64,000 nt of DNA, from assembly GCA_035048815.1 (NCBI GenBank), contig JAUCBN010000017.1, forward strand, positions 6,816,936 to 6,880,935. Direction: 5' to 3'. The notes beneath the pieces are model-generated. The model saw only the letters and a program-made list of their open reading frames with translations, did no database searches and was not told the DNA's origin. This document shows positions 24,040 to 33,189 of the stretch, piece after piece. The stretch's first letter is position 1; every line of letters starts with the position of its first letter. The position numbers were made by a program, and so were the translations under genes. The stretch is from Abelmoschus esculentus (Eukaryota; Streptophyta; Magnoliopsida; Malvales; Malvaceae).

Positions 24040-24895
24040 AGAATATATCCTCGTGAAAGGATTGAGATAAGCAATACATCCTTATGAAAGGATTTGGATC
24101 AAAATTCAATTTTTCAAAGGTGTCATTGAGAAATGATCGAATTAAGAAATTCGACCAAAAATGTATCCTTAAGAAAGGATCGAAAAAGTTTTCTTAGGAA
24201 ATGATCGAATTAAGAAATTCGAGTTCAGCAAAGTATCCTTAAGAAAGGATCAAAATGAGAAATTCATTTTTGAAAATATGATGCCCCTATTATGTCCGTC
24301 TTGACATCAAAAGGTATCATTAAGAAAGGACCAAATTAAGAAATTCGTTTTCGAAAAAGTATCCTTAAGAAAGGACCAAATTAAGGAATTTGTTTTAAAA
24401 AAAGTATCCTTAAGAAAGGACCGAATTAAGAAATTCGTTTTTGAAAAAGTATCCTTAAGAAAAGACCGAATTAAGAAATTCGCTTTTGAGAAAGTATCCT
24501 TAAGAAAGGACCAAATTAAGAAAATCGTTTTAAAAAAAAGGTATCCTTAAGAAAGGACCGAATTGAGAAATTCGTTTAGAATGATGCCCCGGTTCTATCC
24601 GTCTTAACATCAAAAGATATCCTTAAGAAAGGATAGAATTAAGAAATTCATTTTCGAAAAAGTATCCTTAAGGAAGGATCGAATTAAGAAATTCGTTTTC
24701 GAAAAAGTATCCTTAAGAAATGACTGAATTAAGAAATTCGTTTTCGAAAATATCCTATAAAATGATGCCTCGGTTCTGTCCGTCTTGATATCAAAAGTTA
24801 TTTTTTAAGAAATGACCAAATTAAAAATTCGTTTCGAAAACATTTTGTAAAATGATGTCTCGGTTCTGTCCGTCTTGACATCAAAAAGTCTGTTA
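24040..24895. repeat. Tandem repeat array 2 with higher-order structure
   Basis: The unit 'gtatccttaagaaaggaccg' followed by 'aattaagaaattcgttttcg' has a period near 45 bases and recurs more than ten times. A longer block, 'gatgccccggttctatccg' plus 'tcttaacatcaaaa', punctuates it near 24280, 24580, 24750 and 24850, so the array has a second level of repetition. Confidence 0.85.
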
Positions 24896-25672
24896 TTGTT
24901 AATAACTCGTCATTGGATGATTCCTCATTTATTTTTTTCGCAGTGGTCAAAGTAGATGGTACTCAAGCTTGTGTCTTCTTGATTGATGCAAAGATGCATA
25001 AAATTCTTCTACCAAATCATCTTCTTGAATATTGTCTGTTCAAAATCTTTTACAAATATTCATGTTGAAGATGATGCATGGGCATGATGCAAAGATGCAT
25101 ATGTCTTGTAAAACACTGTTCTCACTATTAATGAGGGTGCATAGGTGCATGCAATTCGTTAAATATTTTCTTTTTCATGTCTTCATTTTTCTGGTTGGTA
25201 GGCTTCATCTTGGGACTATCTCCCAATATCATTCTTGTGCCCCAATGGAACTTGCCCCAAAAAATATCGTCTAATCGTTGTTCAATCTTCTAAGTCAAGT
25301 GACTTCGTTTGGTATCATTTCTTCACCAAAAGAATTGTATTTTTTCAAGTTCTTTGTCTTCTCCTGTATATTCGAATTTAACCTCTTGTATGTATATGAG
25401 ATCTTTGTTTATTCCTGGTAATAATGCCCCAAAAATGCTCGATCATATCATATGATTCTCATCGTGTATAATTGATTGATCATTCATAAGAGTGGCCATA
25501 AGAGAACAAAGGTGTAGCTTTCATTAAGATGAAAATTTTCATACACATCATATACTCTTCACTATTTTAGGGCAGAAACTGGTAAAGTTGATTCGACGTA
25601 TTATTTCAAGAGAATATACAAGGAATCAACAGATAAACATCAAAATAGAGAGATCATCTCTCTAAAAACTTG
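24896..25672. other. Tat region just downstream of gag, no pol
   Basis: This is where a complete element would begin protease and RT. I find no D-T/S-G, YxDD or integrase motif in any frame. The open frame at 25032-25274 is not recognisable. Confidence 0.6.
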
Positions 25673-27076
25673 TCATTCGAATTTCAAAATATCAGCTTTA
25701 ATCAGATCTTGAACTTTGTTTCTCAAAGCTCCACAATTCTCTGTTGTATGCCCCGTACTCCCTATATGATAGTTGCATGTTGCATTAAAATCATATCCCT
25801 CGAGATAGGGAGGATTCTTCGGTTTGGATTGGACAGGAGTTAACAACTTCTTCTCAACTAGTATAGGGAGCAACTCAGTGTAAGACATTGGAATCAAGTG
25901 AAGCACCTTCGTAGGCTTTACTGGAAGTGAGAATTGGCTTTGAAGCTGACTGGTTGAGTGAGAAACCACCATATGAATGTGAGTATCTTCTTCCTTATGA
26001 GGGGTAGCATTATAAGGATCATTTATCTTCCCCTTCTTAATTGCATCTTCAATGTATTCTCCAGTCTTTACTACGTCCGCAAAGCTGGCAGAAACGTGAC
26101 TTATCAGTCGATCATACAAGACTCCTCTTAAAGTATCTAAAAACATAGGAGTGATGTCTCTTTCTTGTATTGAGGGTTGAACTTGAGCTGTCATGTTTCT
26201 CCATCGTTGAGCGTATTCACGAAAACTCTCATTTGGTTTCTGTTCTAGGCTTTGTAGTATAAACCGATTTGGGATCAGATCTGTTACATGTTTATATTGA
26301 TGCATGAAAGCTTTTGAGAGGTCACTCCATGATTTAATGTGGTCTCGACTGAGCTGCGTGTACTATCACATTGCAGACCCTGTCAAACTTTCCTAAAAGC
26401 AATAAATCAGTAACTTTTCATTCTTTACAAAGAGTGTCATCTTTCTGCAATACATGGTGATATGAGCCGATGGGCATGTAGTTCTGTCATACTTGTCAAA
26501 ATCTAGAGTCTTAAACTTCGGCGGGAGTATTAAATCTGATACGAGGCTTAAGTCATTAGCCTCATTTCCTTGTTCACTTATTCCCAAGGAGCCTTAAGCC
26601 GTTCTGCAAAGAGACAAAACTTTTCTTCACTTTTACTTTCCACTTCAGTTTTGATCCTTTCCACCAAATCCAGGTCTGGTATTTCTTCATCCTGTAATGT
26701 ATCCAGGTCAACTGAATGCTTCATGGCTGCTCCTTCTGGCTGGCTAACAGATGCTCTTGTAGTATTGAAGTATACCTTTTTTCTGAGGTGTTGACGTTTT
26801 GGTTTGAACCTTAACATGAGACGCTGTAGTGGTATCCTTTTGTTCCTCGGTAAAATCTTCTGTGGCTTTTCCTTTGCGCAATAGCGCAATAATTTGAGCC
26901 AGGATTGTTGTTTGAACTTGGGAAATCTGTTGACTGATATTTCGATTGATACTTTGTTCAGCTTGATCAATGCAAGATTCGAGATCCTTCTGTCCTTGTT
27001 CCAAATTGGCCACTTTATCTTCCATGATCTTGATCTTTAAACACGTTTCGCAATGATGCAACTTAGATTCTGACAT
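25673..27076 (-). pseudogene. Tat-type gag with stops and frameshifts
   Basis: Gag forms the particle that packages element RNA. Starting at the ATG at 27076, the N-terminus is a predicted coiled coil ('MEDKVANLEQGQKDLE') ending in an 'LLRKGKA' stretch. Next come 'LSLVSDLILPPKFKTLDFD' and 'CPSAHITMYCRKM' (26400-26550), then 'ESFREYAQRWRNMTAQVQP' and 'ERDITPMFLDTL' near 26130-26240. A C-x2-H-x5-G-H-x4-C zinc knuckle ('CNYH..GHTTENC') and 'LRNKVQDLI' lie near 25700-25790. This order is that of plant Tat/Ogre gag. Breaks: the frame is left near 26790 and regained near 26585, and in-frame stops occur at about 26393 and 26360. About 468 codons in all. The end at 25673 is not followed by pol. Confidence 0.8.
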
Positions 27077-27300
27077 GACAGATGCACAACTAATTAATTT
27101 GATTCATTCTAGGTGATATGTGCAAGAAAAACCGTATAATTTAAATGTCATGTTGAAATAAATGCAATGGAGGTATTGATTCTTAAGTAACATCAAAAAA
27201 AGATTTTCATTAAGATAAAAAGGTTTTGATCATAATAAGTCGTCAATACGCTAATTACAGATAGGGGTTAGCCTGTACGCTTGAGATTCTGTGTCTTGTA
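27077..27300 (-). other. Tat leader, part next to gag
   Basis: Non-coding sequence upstream of gag on the - strand, continuing beyond the copia insertion at 32179-33169. No extra ORF1, which some Ogre elements carry, is visible. Confidence 0.5.
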
Positions 27301-27305
27301 GTAAC

Positions 27306-27390
27306 TGTGAGATTATATATATAGTATTGGTAGGAATTTGAGTTAGGATCTATTACTTAGAGATAATTTTAGTAGAATTAAAAGTCTTAA
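27306..27390 (+). repeat. Inverted U3 end of the copia LTR (left terminus)
   Basis: TGTGAGATTATATATATAG.. through ..AAAAGTCTTAA is the reverse complement of the last 85 bases of the right LTR (ending 32173), with one or two differences. It begins immediately after the GTAAC duplication. Confidence 0.85.
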
Positions 27391-28106
27391 CTGTGAGAAA
27401 GGGGCCATGGTGGCCGTAGATGCAACGGAAGATGATATTTTTCAGAGAGAACAAAGTGTTTCTCTGTATTTTCTCTGTATTTTCTTATTATTCTTGAATA
27501 TCAAATGATTACAGAATAAACCTTTAAATAGGCTAGAATAGAGTTTTAATATAACTAAAATTATACTTTATCTTTAATTTAAATAATATTTATTCTTAAT
27601 TTAAATAAGACTTCTAATAAATCTAAACTACTAATTAGGAATAAACTCTAATTATATATTAAATAAAAAACTCTAACACTCCTCGTTAATTTAGACTTCT
27701 CTTCAAGCTCTAACACTTCTTGGATAACCAACACTCCCCCTCAAGCTGGTGAACAAACGTAGTAGAATACCAACTTGAATCTTGGATGTGATGCCATACT
27801 CTTTTTCTTCTGTTGTTTCTTCGAGAAAAAATGTTCCTTGTTCTTGAGTCAAGAATCTTTGATTGAGAGAATTCCGATGCCTTACTCTTTTTTCTTATGT
27901 TGTTTCTTCGAGAAAAATGCTACTTGTTCTCAAGTCAGGAGTCTTTGATTGAGATGCTCCAACATATGGTTCTTGATTAAAAGATTTAATATGAATAATG
28001 TACGAAGTGATTAAAAGAATCTACACTCCCCCTCAAGTTGGTAATTATACAGACTAGAATTTCAACTTGAACCTTTGATGTAGAATCCTATAAAAAAAAT
28101 ATTATC
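27391..28106 (-). repeat. Chimeric copia 3'-end pieces with two extra polypurine-tract/LTR junctions
   Basis: On the - strand, 'CTTGAGGGGGAG' followed by TGT.. occurs at 27733-27746 (LTR-like start TGTTGGTTATCC) and at 28023-28036 (start TGTAGATTC). Both resemble the genuine junction at 28616. Each is preceded by 'ttcaagttg..ttcta' sequence, so these are the 3' ends of related copia elements arranged in series. A two-copy repeat of about 95 bases with 'gttgtttcttcgagaaaaa' lies at 27785-27960. Confidence 0.55.
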
Positions 28107-28391
28107 TAGTTTTTAAGGCTAAACTATAACCTTTTCATCTATCTTTTTGGATGGTTGGCTAAGATAGAACCAAATAGTTTTTAAGGCTAAACTATAACCT
28201 TCTCTCCAATCTTTTGAAACGGATGGCTAAGATGGAACCAAATAGTTTTTAAGGCTAAACTATAACCTTTTCTCCAATCTTTTCTCCTATCTTTTGAAAC
28301 GGATGGCTAAGATGGAACCAAATAGTTTTTTAAGGCTAAACTATAACCTTTTCTCCAATATTTTTCCTATCTTTTTATTGGCTAAGATGGA
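28107..28391 (-). repeat. Four-copy tandem repeat
   Basis: 'agtttttaaggctaaactat' plus 'aaccttttctccaatctttt' and 'ggctaagatggaacc' recurs four times with spacings of about 66, 69 and 83 bases. It lies directly against the copia 3' LTR. Confidence 0.85.
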
Positions 28392-28615
28392 AGAAGAAAC
28401 ATAATTGATTTTCTGTCGTTGAATGAATGATTTTGTTTACACAAGCTAATGCCTTTTTATAGGCTTTAGAATAAGACTTTGAATAGGATTAGAAGTCCTA
28501 ATTACTTTAGGCTTTTAATCCTATTAACTTAAGACTTTTAATTCTACTAAAATTATCTCTAAGTAATAGATCCTAACTCAAATTCCTACCAATACTATAT
28601 ATATATAATCTCACA
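28392..28615 (-). repeat. 3' LTR (partial) of the nested copia
   Basis: Matches 31953-32173 almost base for base, and ends 'ataatctcaca' beside the polypurine tract. The U5 side, present in the right LTR as 31867-31950, is replaced here by the tandem repeat. Confidence 0.85.
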
Positions 28616-28631
28616 CTTCCCCTCAAGTTGG
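28616..28631 (-). other. Polypurine tract of the nested copia
   Basis: On the - strand CCAACTTGAGGGGAAG precedes TGTGAGATTATATA, the LTR start. Confidence 0.75.
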
Positions 28632-28639
28632 AGAATATA

Positions 28640-29282
28640 TATTATATATTCCCAACTTAAATAGAAACTTGTCGAATGAAGCTTTTGGTAATGCTTTTGT
28701 AAACACGTCTGCCACTTGTTTTTCTGTAGGAACATAGGATAAAGAAGCTGTCCCATTAGTAATCTTTTCTGAGATAAAATGTCTATCAATCTCTACATGT
28801 TTCTTCCTATCATGATGAACTGGATTTCGAGCAATTTGTATGGCAGACTGATTATCACAAAAAATCTCAAACTTTTCCTCTTAGTTCACATCTAGATCTT
28901 TCAGTAGCTTTAATAACCAAATTCCTTCACACATTCCCAATGCTAAAGCCCTATATTCTGCTTCAGCGCTGCTTCTAGATACAACTGTTTGTTTCTTACT
29001 TCTCCAAGTCACTAGATTTCCCCAAACAAAGGAACAATAACCACTAGTTGATCTTCTTTCTGTCAGTTCACTTGCCCAGCTTGAATCTGAAAAAATATGA
29101 ATAGAACTTTCTTGAGTCTTTTTAAATAGCAGTCCATGCCCTGATGTCCCTTTCAAGTATCTCAAAATTCTAATTGCAGCTTCCATGTGATCCTCCCTTG
29201 CATCAATCATGTGTTGACTGATAACATTAACTGGAAAGGCAATATCTGGTCTGGTTAATGATAAATATATTAACTTTCCCAC
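28640..29282 (-). pseudogene. Copia RNase H domain remnant
   Basis: RNase H removes RNA from the RNA-DNA hybrid during copying. The frame from 29282 begins at 'GKLIYLSLTRPDIAF', then 'ILRYLKGT', 'IFSDSSWA' (first catalytic Asp), 'RRSTSGYCSFV', 'WRSKKQTVVSRSSAEAEYRAL' (catalytic Glu) and 'GIWLLKLLKDL'. A stop follows at 28881, but the same frame goes on with the D-N-Q-S-A and H-V-E-I-D blocks of the family towards 28640. It is thus almost complete but for one stop. The frame differs from that of the RT fragment upstream because of a deletion at their junction. Confidence 0.85.
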
Positions 29283-30600
29283 TAACCTTTGAAATTTACC
29301 CTTGTATTGTTAGAGGTTATCTTAATGAAGAGTGTGTGATCTGCTAAGGATTGTTTATATCCAGCTTTCAGAATTACCTTGGTAAATCTGTCAAACCAGG
29401 CTCTAGGCGACTGTTTCAAACCATAGATGGATTTATTAAGTCTACAAACTTTCTGATCACCTTTTATCGACTTCAAACCCGAAGGTACTCTCATGTACAC
29501 TTCTTCTTCCAATTTTCCATTAAGAAAAGCATTCTTAATGTCAAGTTGATGCAGCATCCAGTCTTTGTTTACTGCTAAACTTAAGAGAACTCTAATTGTA
29601 TTTAGCTTAGCTACAGGAGCAAAAGTCTCATTATAATCAATTCCATAGGTTTGAGTAAAACCTTTGGCTACCAATCTTGCTTTATACCTTTGTATACTAC
29701 CATCAGAGTTGTATTTTATGGAGAACACCCACTTGCATCCAACTGGTTTCTTGCCCTGCGGAAGATCTATAATGGTCCAAGTATTATTCTTTTCAAGTGC
29801 TTCAATCTCCTCTTCAAAAGCTCTTCTCCACTTAGAATCATTTAGAGCCTCCTCAATAGTGTCAGGTATTTGTTCTTTATCTAAGCAAGTTGTAAAAGCC
29901 TTGAAAGATGGCATTAAATTACCATAAGCAACATACCTCTGAATGGGATGCTTTGTACATTCTCTTATCCCTTTCCTTTTAGCAATTGGTAAATCATCAA
30001 CCTTAGGTAACGAGGAAGGAATCTCAGTTAGAACATTATCTTCATCATTCTCATTGGCAGCTGAACTCAAATCCAATTCTTGGCAAGTGTCAGATTGCAA
30101 AACAGTCTCTGGAATAGTTTTCTGTTTTCTGGTGTAAACTTTCAATTGCTTAGAGGGTTGAGGAGTTTGTGAGGGAGGTTTAGGTGAGAATTGAGGAGTA
30201 GTAACAATAGGTGAAGGATGAAGAGTTGTAGGTGTAGAAGTGAAAGAGTTATCAGGTTCAAATGACAAAGGATTATTAATAAATAAATCTGAAGAATAAA
30301 CCTGATTTCTGAGAGGCTGAAAAATATCACTATTCTCCCCCTGATTTTCAGTCGAGTGGAAATAAGGTTCATGTTCAAAAAAGGTGAGATCCATTGAAAT
30401 AAAAAAATTTTGAGAAGGAGGATGGTAACATTTGTAGCCCTTCTTAAGTGAAGAATACCCTACCAAGACACACTTCAAAGATCTAGGGTCTAGTTTTGAC
30501 ATAGAGGGAGCAGAATCTTTTACAAACACAGTGCAACCAAAAACTTTAAATGGAAGAATAGATGACAATGGTTTAAAATTTGGGTAACACTCTAAAAAAC
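29283..30600 (-). pseudogene. Copia integrase C-terminus and reverse transcriptase lacking the catalytic core
   Basis: The frame from 30568 starts in the integrase C-terminal part ('VFGCTVFV', 'KCVLVGYSS..KGYKCY', 'FISMDLTFFE'), passes an acidic linker, and enters RT at 'WTIIDLPQGKKPVGCKWVF'. It continues with 'RYKARLVAKGFTQ', 'IDYNETFAPV', 'LHQLDIKNAFLNG' (first catalytic Asp) and 'SIYGLKQSPRAWF'. It stops just after 'ADHTLFIK', where the family has the YVDD catalytic strand. The next recognisable block is 'QRLVGKL' of the connection to RNase H, so roughly 80 codons including YVDD are gone. The protein cannot polymerise. Confidence 0.9.
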
Positions 30601-31828
30601 AGCTCTAGGTGTTCTATGTTGCAAAACCTTACTAGGCATTCGATTAATGAGATAGGTCGCAGTTAATAAAGCCTCGCCCCACAAATACTTAGGAGTGTTA
30701 CTGGTGAACATTAAAGACCTAGTAACCTCTAACAAATGTCTATTTTTTCTTTCTGCAACCCCATTTTGTTATGGTGTATCCACACAAGTGCTTATTTGCA
30801 AAATCCCCTTTTTGTTAAAAAATTCTCCCAATGACTTGGTAAAATATTCAATCCCATTATCAGATTTGAATATCTGAATTTTACATCCAAATTGGGTTTC
30901 TACCATATGATAAAATTTCTCAGAAACAGAGGCTACTTCAGATTTATCCTTTAACAAATATGTCCAAGTTATTCTACTATGGTCATTAATGAAAGTGACA
31001 AACCACCTACTACCAGTTACATTCTTCACTCGAGAAGGACCCCAAACATCACTATGAATCAATGAAAAAAGGGTGAGATGGTTTGTAGAAAGATGGTAAA
31101 TAAGATGCTTTTGTCTGTTTAGCAAGAGGACATATATGGCATTTAAAAGAACTTGGATTTTTATTAACAAACAATTTAGGGAATAATTTAGCAAGATAAT
31201 GGAAATTAGGATGCCCTAACCTAAAATACCATAACATTATATTATCAATTTGTCCTAAAGAAGTAAAGGAACAAGAAGTATTTGGTATGGCAGTTGGTTG
31301 ATTACCGAGAAGGATATAAAGACCATTTTGTAAGCTAGCATTGCCAAGCATTTTCCTTGAATTCATTGCCTGTAAAAAACAACCAGATTCAGTAAACTGT
31401 AATGAACACTTCAAATTCTTGGAGAGTTTACTAATAGAGATAAGATTGCAGGCAAGATTAGGCACAAACAGAACATCTTCAAGCAACAAGTTATCATTAA
31501 TGAGGACGGAGCCACTTCCTTTGATAGGAGAAAAAGAGCCATCGGCTGTTTTAATAGAACTTTTAGAAGATGAATCTAAAAAATTAAGGAATAATTCTCT
31601 GTTACCAGTCATGTGATCAGATGCTCCAGAGTCGATGATCCATGTTGATGTACCTTTAGAAGAAAAGAGTGTAGTAGGAGAACAAATATTTTGTATGCCT
31701 TTATCCTCCACGAGAACTAAATTTGTTTCACAGGTTACTATCGAACTTGGAATTGCTTGAAAAAACTCCAATTCAACCATTTGTTTTGTTGTGGGTAACA
31801 TCTCAGAGGTTGTCGAAAGGAATCTCAT
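30601..31828 (-). pseudogene. Copia protease, pre-integrase and integrase core remnant
   Basis: From 31828: a short N-terminus, then protease 'WIIDSGASDHMTG' (D-S-G active site intact), 'LLEDVLFVPNLACNLISI', then the pre-integrase H/C motif ('LGHPNFHYL', 'CHICPLAK'). After a frameshift near 31100 the integrase core follows: 'LIHSDVWGPS' (first Asp), 'FVTFINDHSR', 'FKSDNG' (second Asp). A TAA at 30769 replaces the expected Gln codon just before 'QNGVAERKN' (third acidic residue). A further frameshift lies near 30590. There is no gag: only about 28 bases separate this start from the primer site. The element is therefore a gag-less copia. Confidence 0.88.
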
Positions 31829-31855
31829 TAAGAATTCGGACTAGGATAGATATTA

Positions 31856-31866
31856 GACTGATACCA
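31856..31866 (-). other. Copia primer binding site
   Basis: On the - strand TGGTATCAGTC abuts the LTR end; nine of the first nine bases match the initiator tRNA-Met site TGGTATCAGAGC. Confidence 0.8.
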
Positions 31867-32173
31867 TGTAGAAAATCAACTTCCAACTTTGTGGAAAAAT
31901 AAAATAATGTTGAAAAAAAAAGAAGAAAATTTAAGCTTTTTGTAAAACGGAAGAAGAAACATAATTGATTTTCTGTCGTTGAATGAATGATTTTGTTTAC
32001 ACAAGCTAATGCCTTTTTATAGGCTTTAGAATAAGACTTTGAATAGGATTAGAAGTCCTAATTACTTTAGGCTTTTAATCCTATTAACTTAAGACTTTTA
32101 ATTCTACTAAAATTATCTCTAAGTAATAGATCCTAACTCAAATTCTTACCAATACTATATATATAATCTCACA
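31867..32173 (-). repeat. 5' LTR of the nested copia
   Basis: 307 bp. On the + strand it runs TGTAGAAAATC..ATAATCTCACA and is followed by the GTAAC duplication. Confidence 0.85.
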
Positions 32174-32178
32174 GTAAC

Positions 32179-33169
32179 ATGTGGTCATGGGGCCCTAGTA
32201 GCGTCCTAAAGCTTGCACACTTCTTTAATTCGTAGGCTTTCCTTGCTAGATTCTGGATATGGTGGGCTACCGCTCGTGCTTGCTGTAGAATAACAGTACC
32301 CTGTATTTCAAAACTGCATCAAGGCTCGGAACATGTGTGCATCGGTTTGGACATTAAGTAACAGTTCCATGTCAATAAATTCTTGATGTAAGGCTTCCTT
32401 CGAATCTGAGTCACAATTCTTTCATATGTCTCTTAGCTCATCAAGTTTATTCTGCTTTAAAACGATTAGAGTGGGATCCACGATTTCTGACACGTGGTCT
32501 TTCGATAAGTTATTTCTTTTTCATTTACAAGAATTCAGACCATCCCCATACTGTAACGTTAGCACCTTTGTTGATACAGAATTTCTCATCCGTAATTGAG
32601 CATCTTCTTGAATGTACTTTTGAATCAACATCATATGCATGAAATGATATGTGAAAATGAATGCAAAAAGGAAAAAGAATAAAAACAAGACACATAAAAG
32701 GAAATGAGTTAGTAGTTAATCCAAAAATAATATACAAAATAAATGAAAAAATAGTACAAATCATAAACAGGTAAAACACATATATAAAAACAACCTAAAG
32801 GTTACTTCTAAATGGGCAACATAACGACGCAGTTTCGAAAGGATAGGTTTCTAAGATTCACTATATGCGTTTCGGTTCTAAAGTAAGCGGTACCCGAACT
32901 GTCGCTGAAGACATCGATTTGGGGGAATATGACCCTTATTTATACGGAGGTAAGGACCTCACAAAATATAAGAACCAAAATTCCGGAAATGAATTACAAT
33001 ACTATACGGAGGTAAAGACCCCACGGAGCGAAGTAATCATTCCCACTTTAGGGTTCTTAGTCTAATGCAAATGAAAATTAAGAATTAATTTAATTCGAAT
33101 TTATATTTCTTTAATAATTTACGATGCGAACCGAACTAAGGTTAACTCCGATTTAAAACAAAAATTGTG
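32179..33169 (-). other. Tat leader, part next to the primer site
   Basis: Non-coding leader of the Tat-type element. The open + strand frame at 32865-33065 has no recognisable motif and I do not treat it as a gene. Confidence 0.5.
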
Positions 33170-33187
33170 TCCCCAACGGAGTCGCCA
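33170..33187 (-). other. Tat primer binding site
   Basis: On the - strand TGGCGACTCCGTTGGGGA lies two bases from the LTR end. This form is common in plant Tat/Ogre elements and is generally read as complementary to a tRNA-Arg (from memory of the family, not checked). Confidence 0.7.
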
Positions 33188-33189
33188 TC

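Larger units (their letters stand above)
27306..32173 (-). mobile_element. Rearranged copia insertion with inverted U3 termini
   Basis: The insertion is flanked by a perfect GTAAC duplication (27301-27305 and 32174-32178). The right end is a - strand 5' LTR (31867-32173) with primer site, and the polyprotein remnant reads leftwards from it to a polypurine tract and 3' LTR at 28392-28615. A normal element would end there. Instead about 1.1 kb more follows, and the left end is 85 bp of the same U3 start in the opposite orientation (27306-27390). Both outer ends are therefore U3 starts, forming an 85-bp inverted repeat. Gag is missing and the RT catalytic core is deleted. The two - strand LTRs are almost identical over their shared 220 bases, so this is the youngest layer of the nest. 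Confidence 0.75.

Noticed and set aside
22000..25000. Regularly spaced repeats resembling a CRISPR array
   Set aside because: The units are variable, spacers are not unique, and the setting is a plant retrotransposon.
32865..33065. A 66-codon frame in the Tat leader
   Set aside because: No conserved motif, and it lies on the strand opposite to the element's genes.
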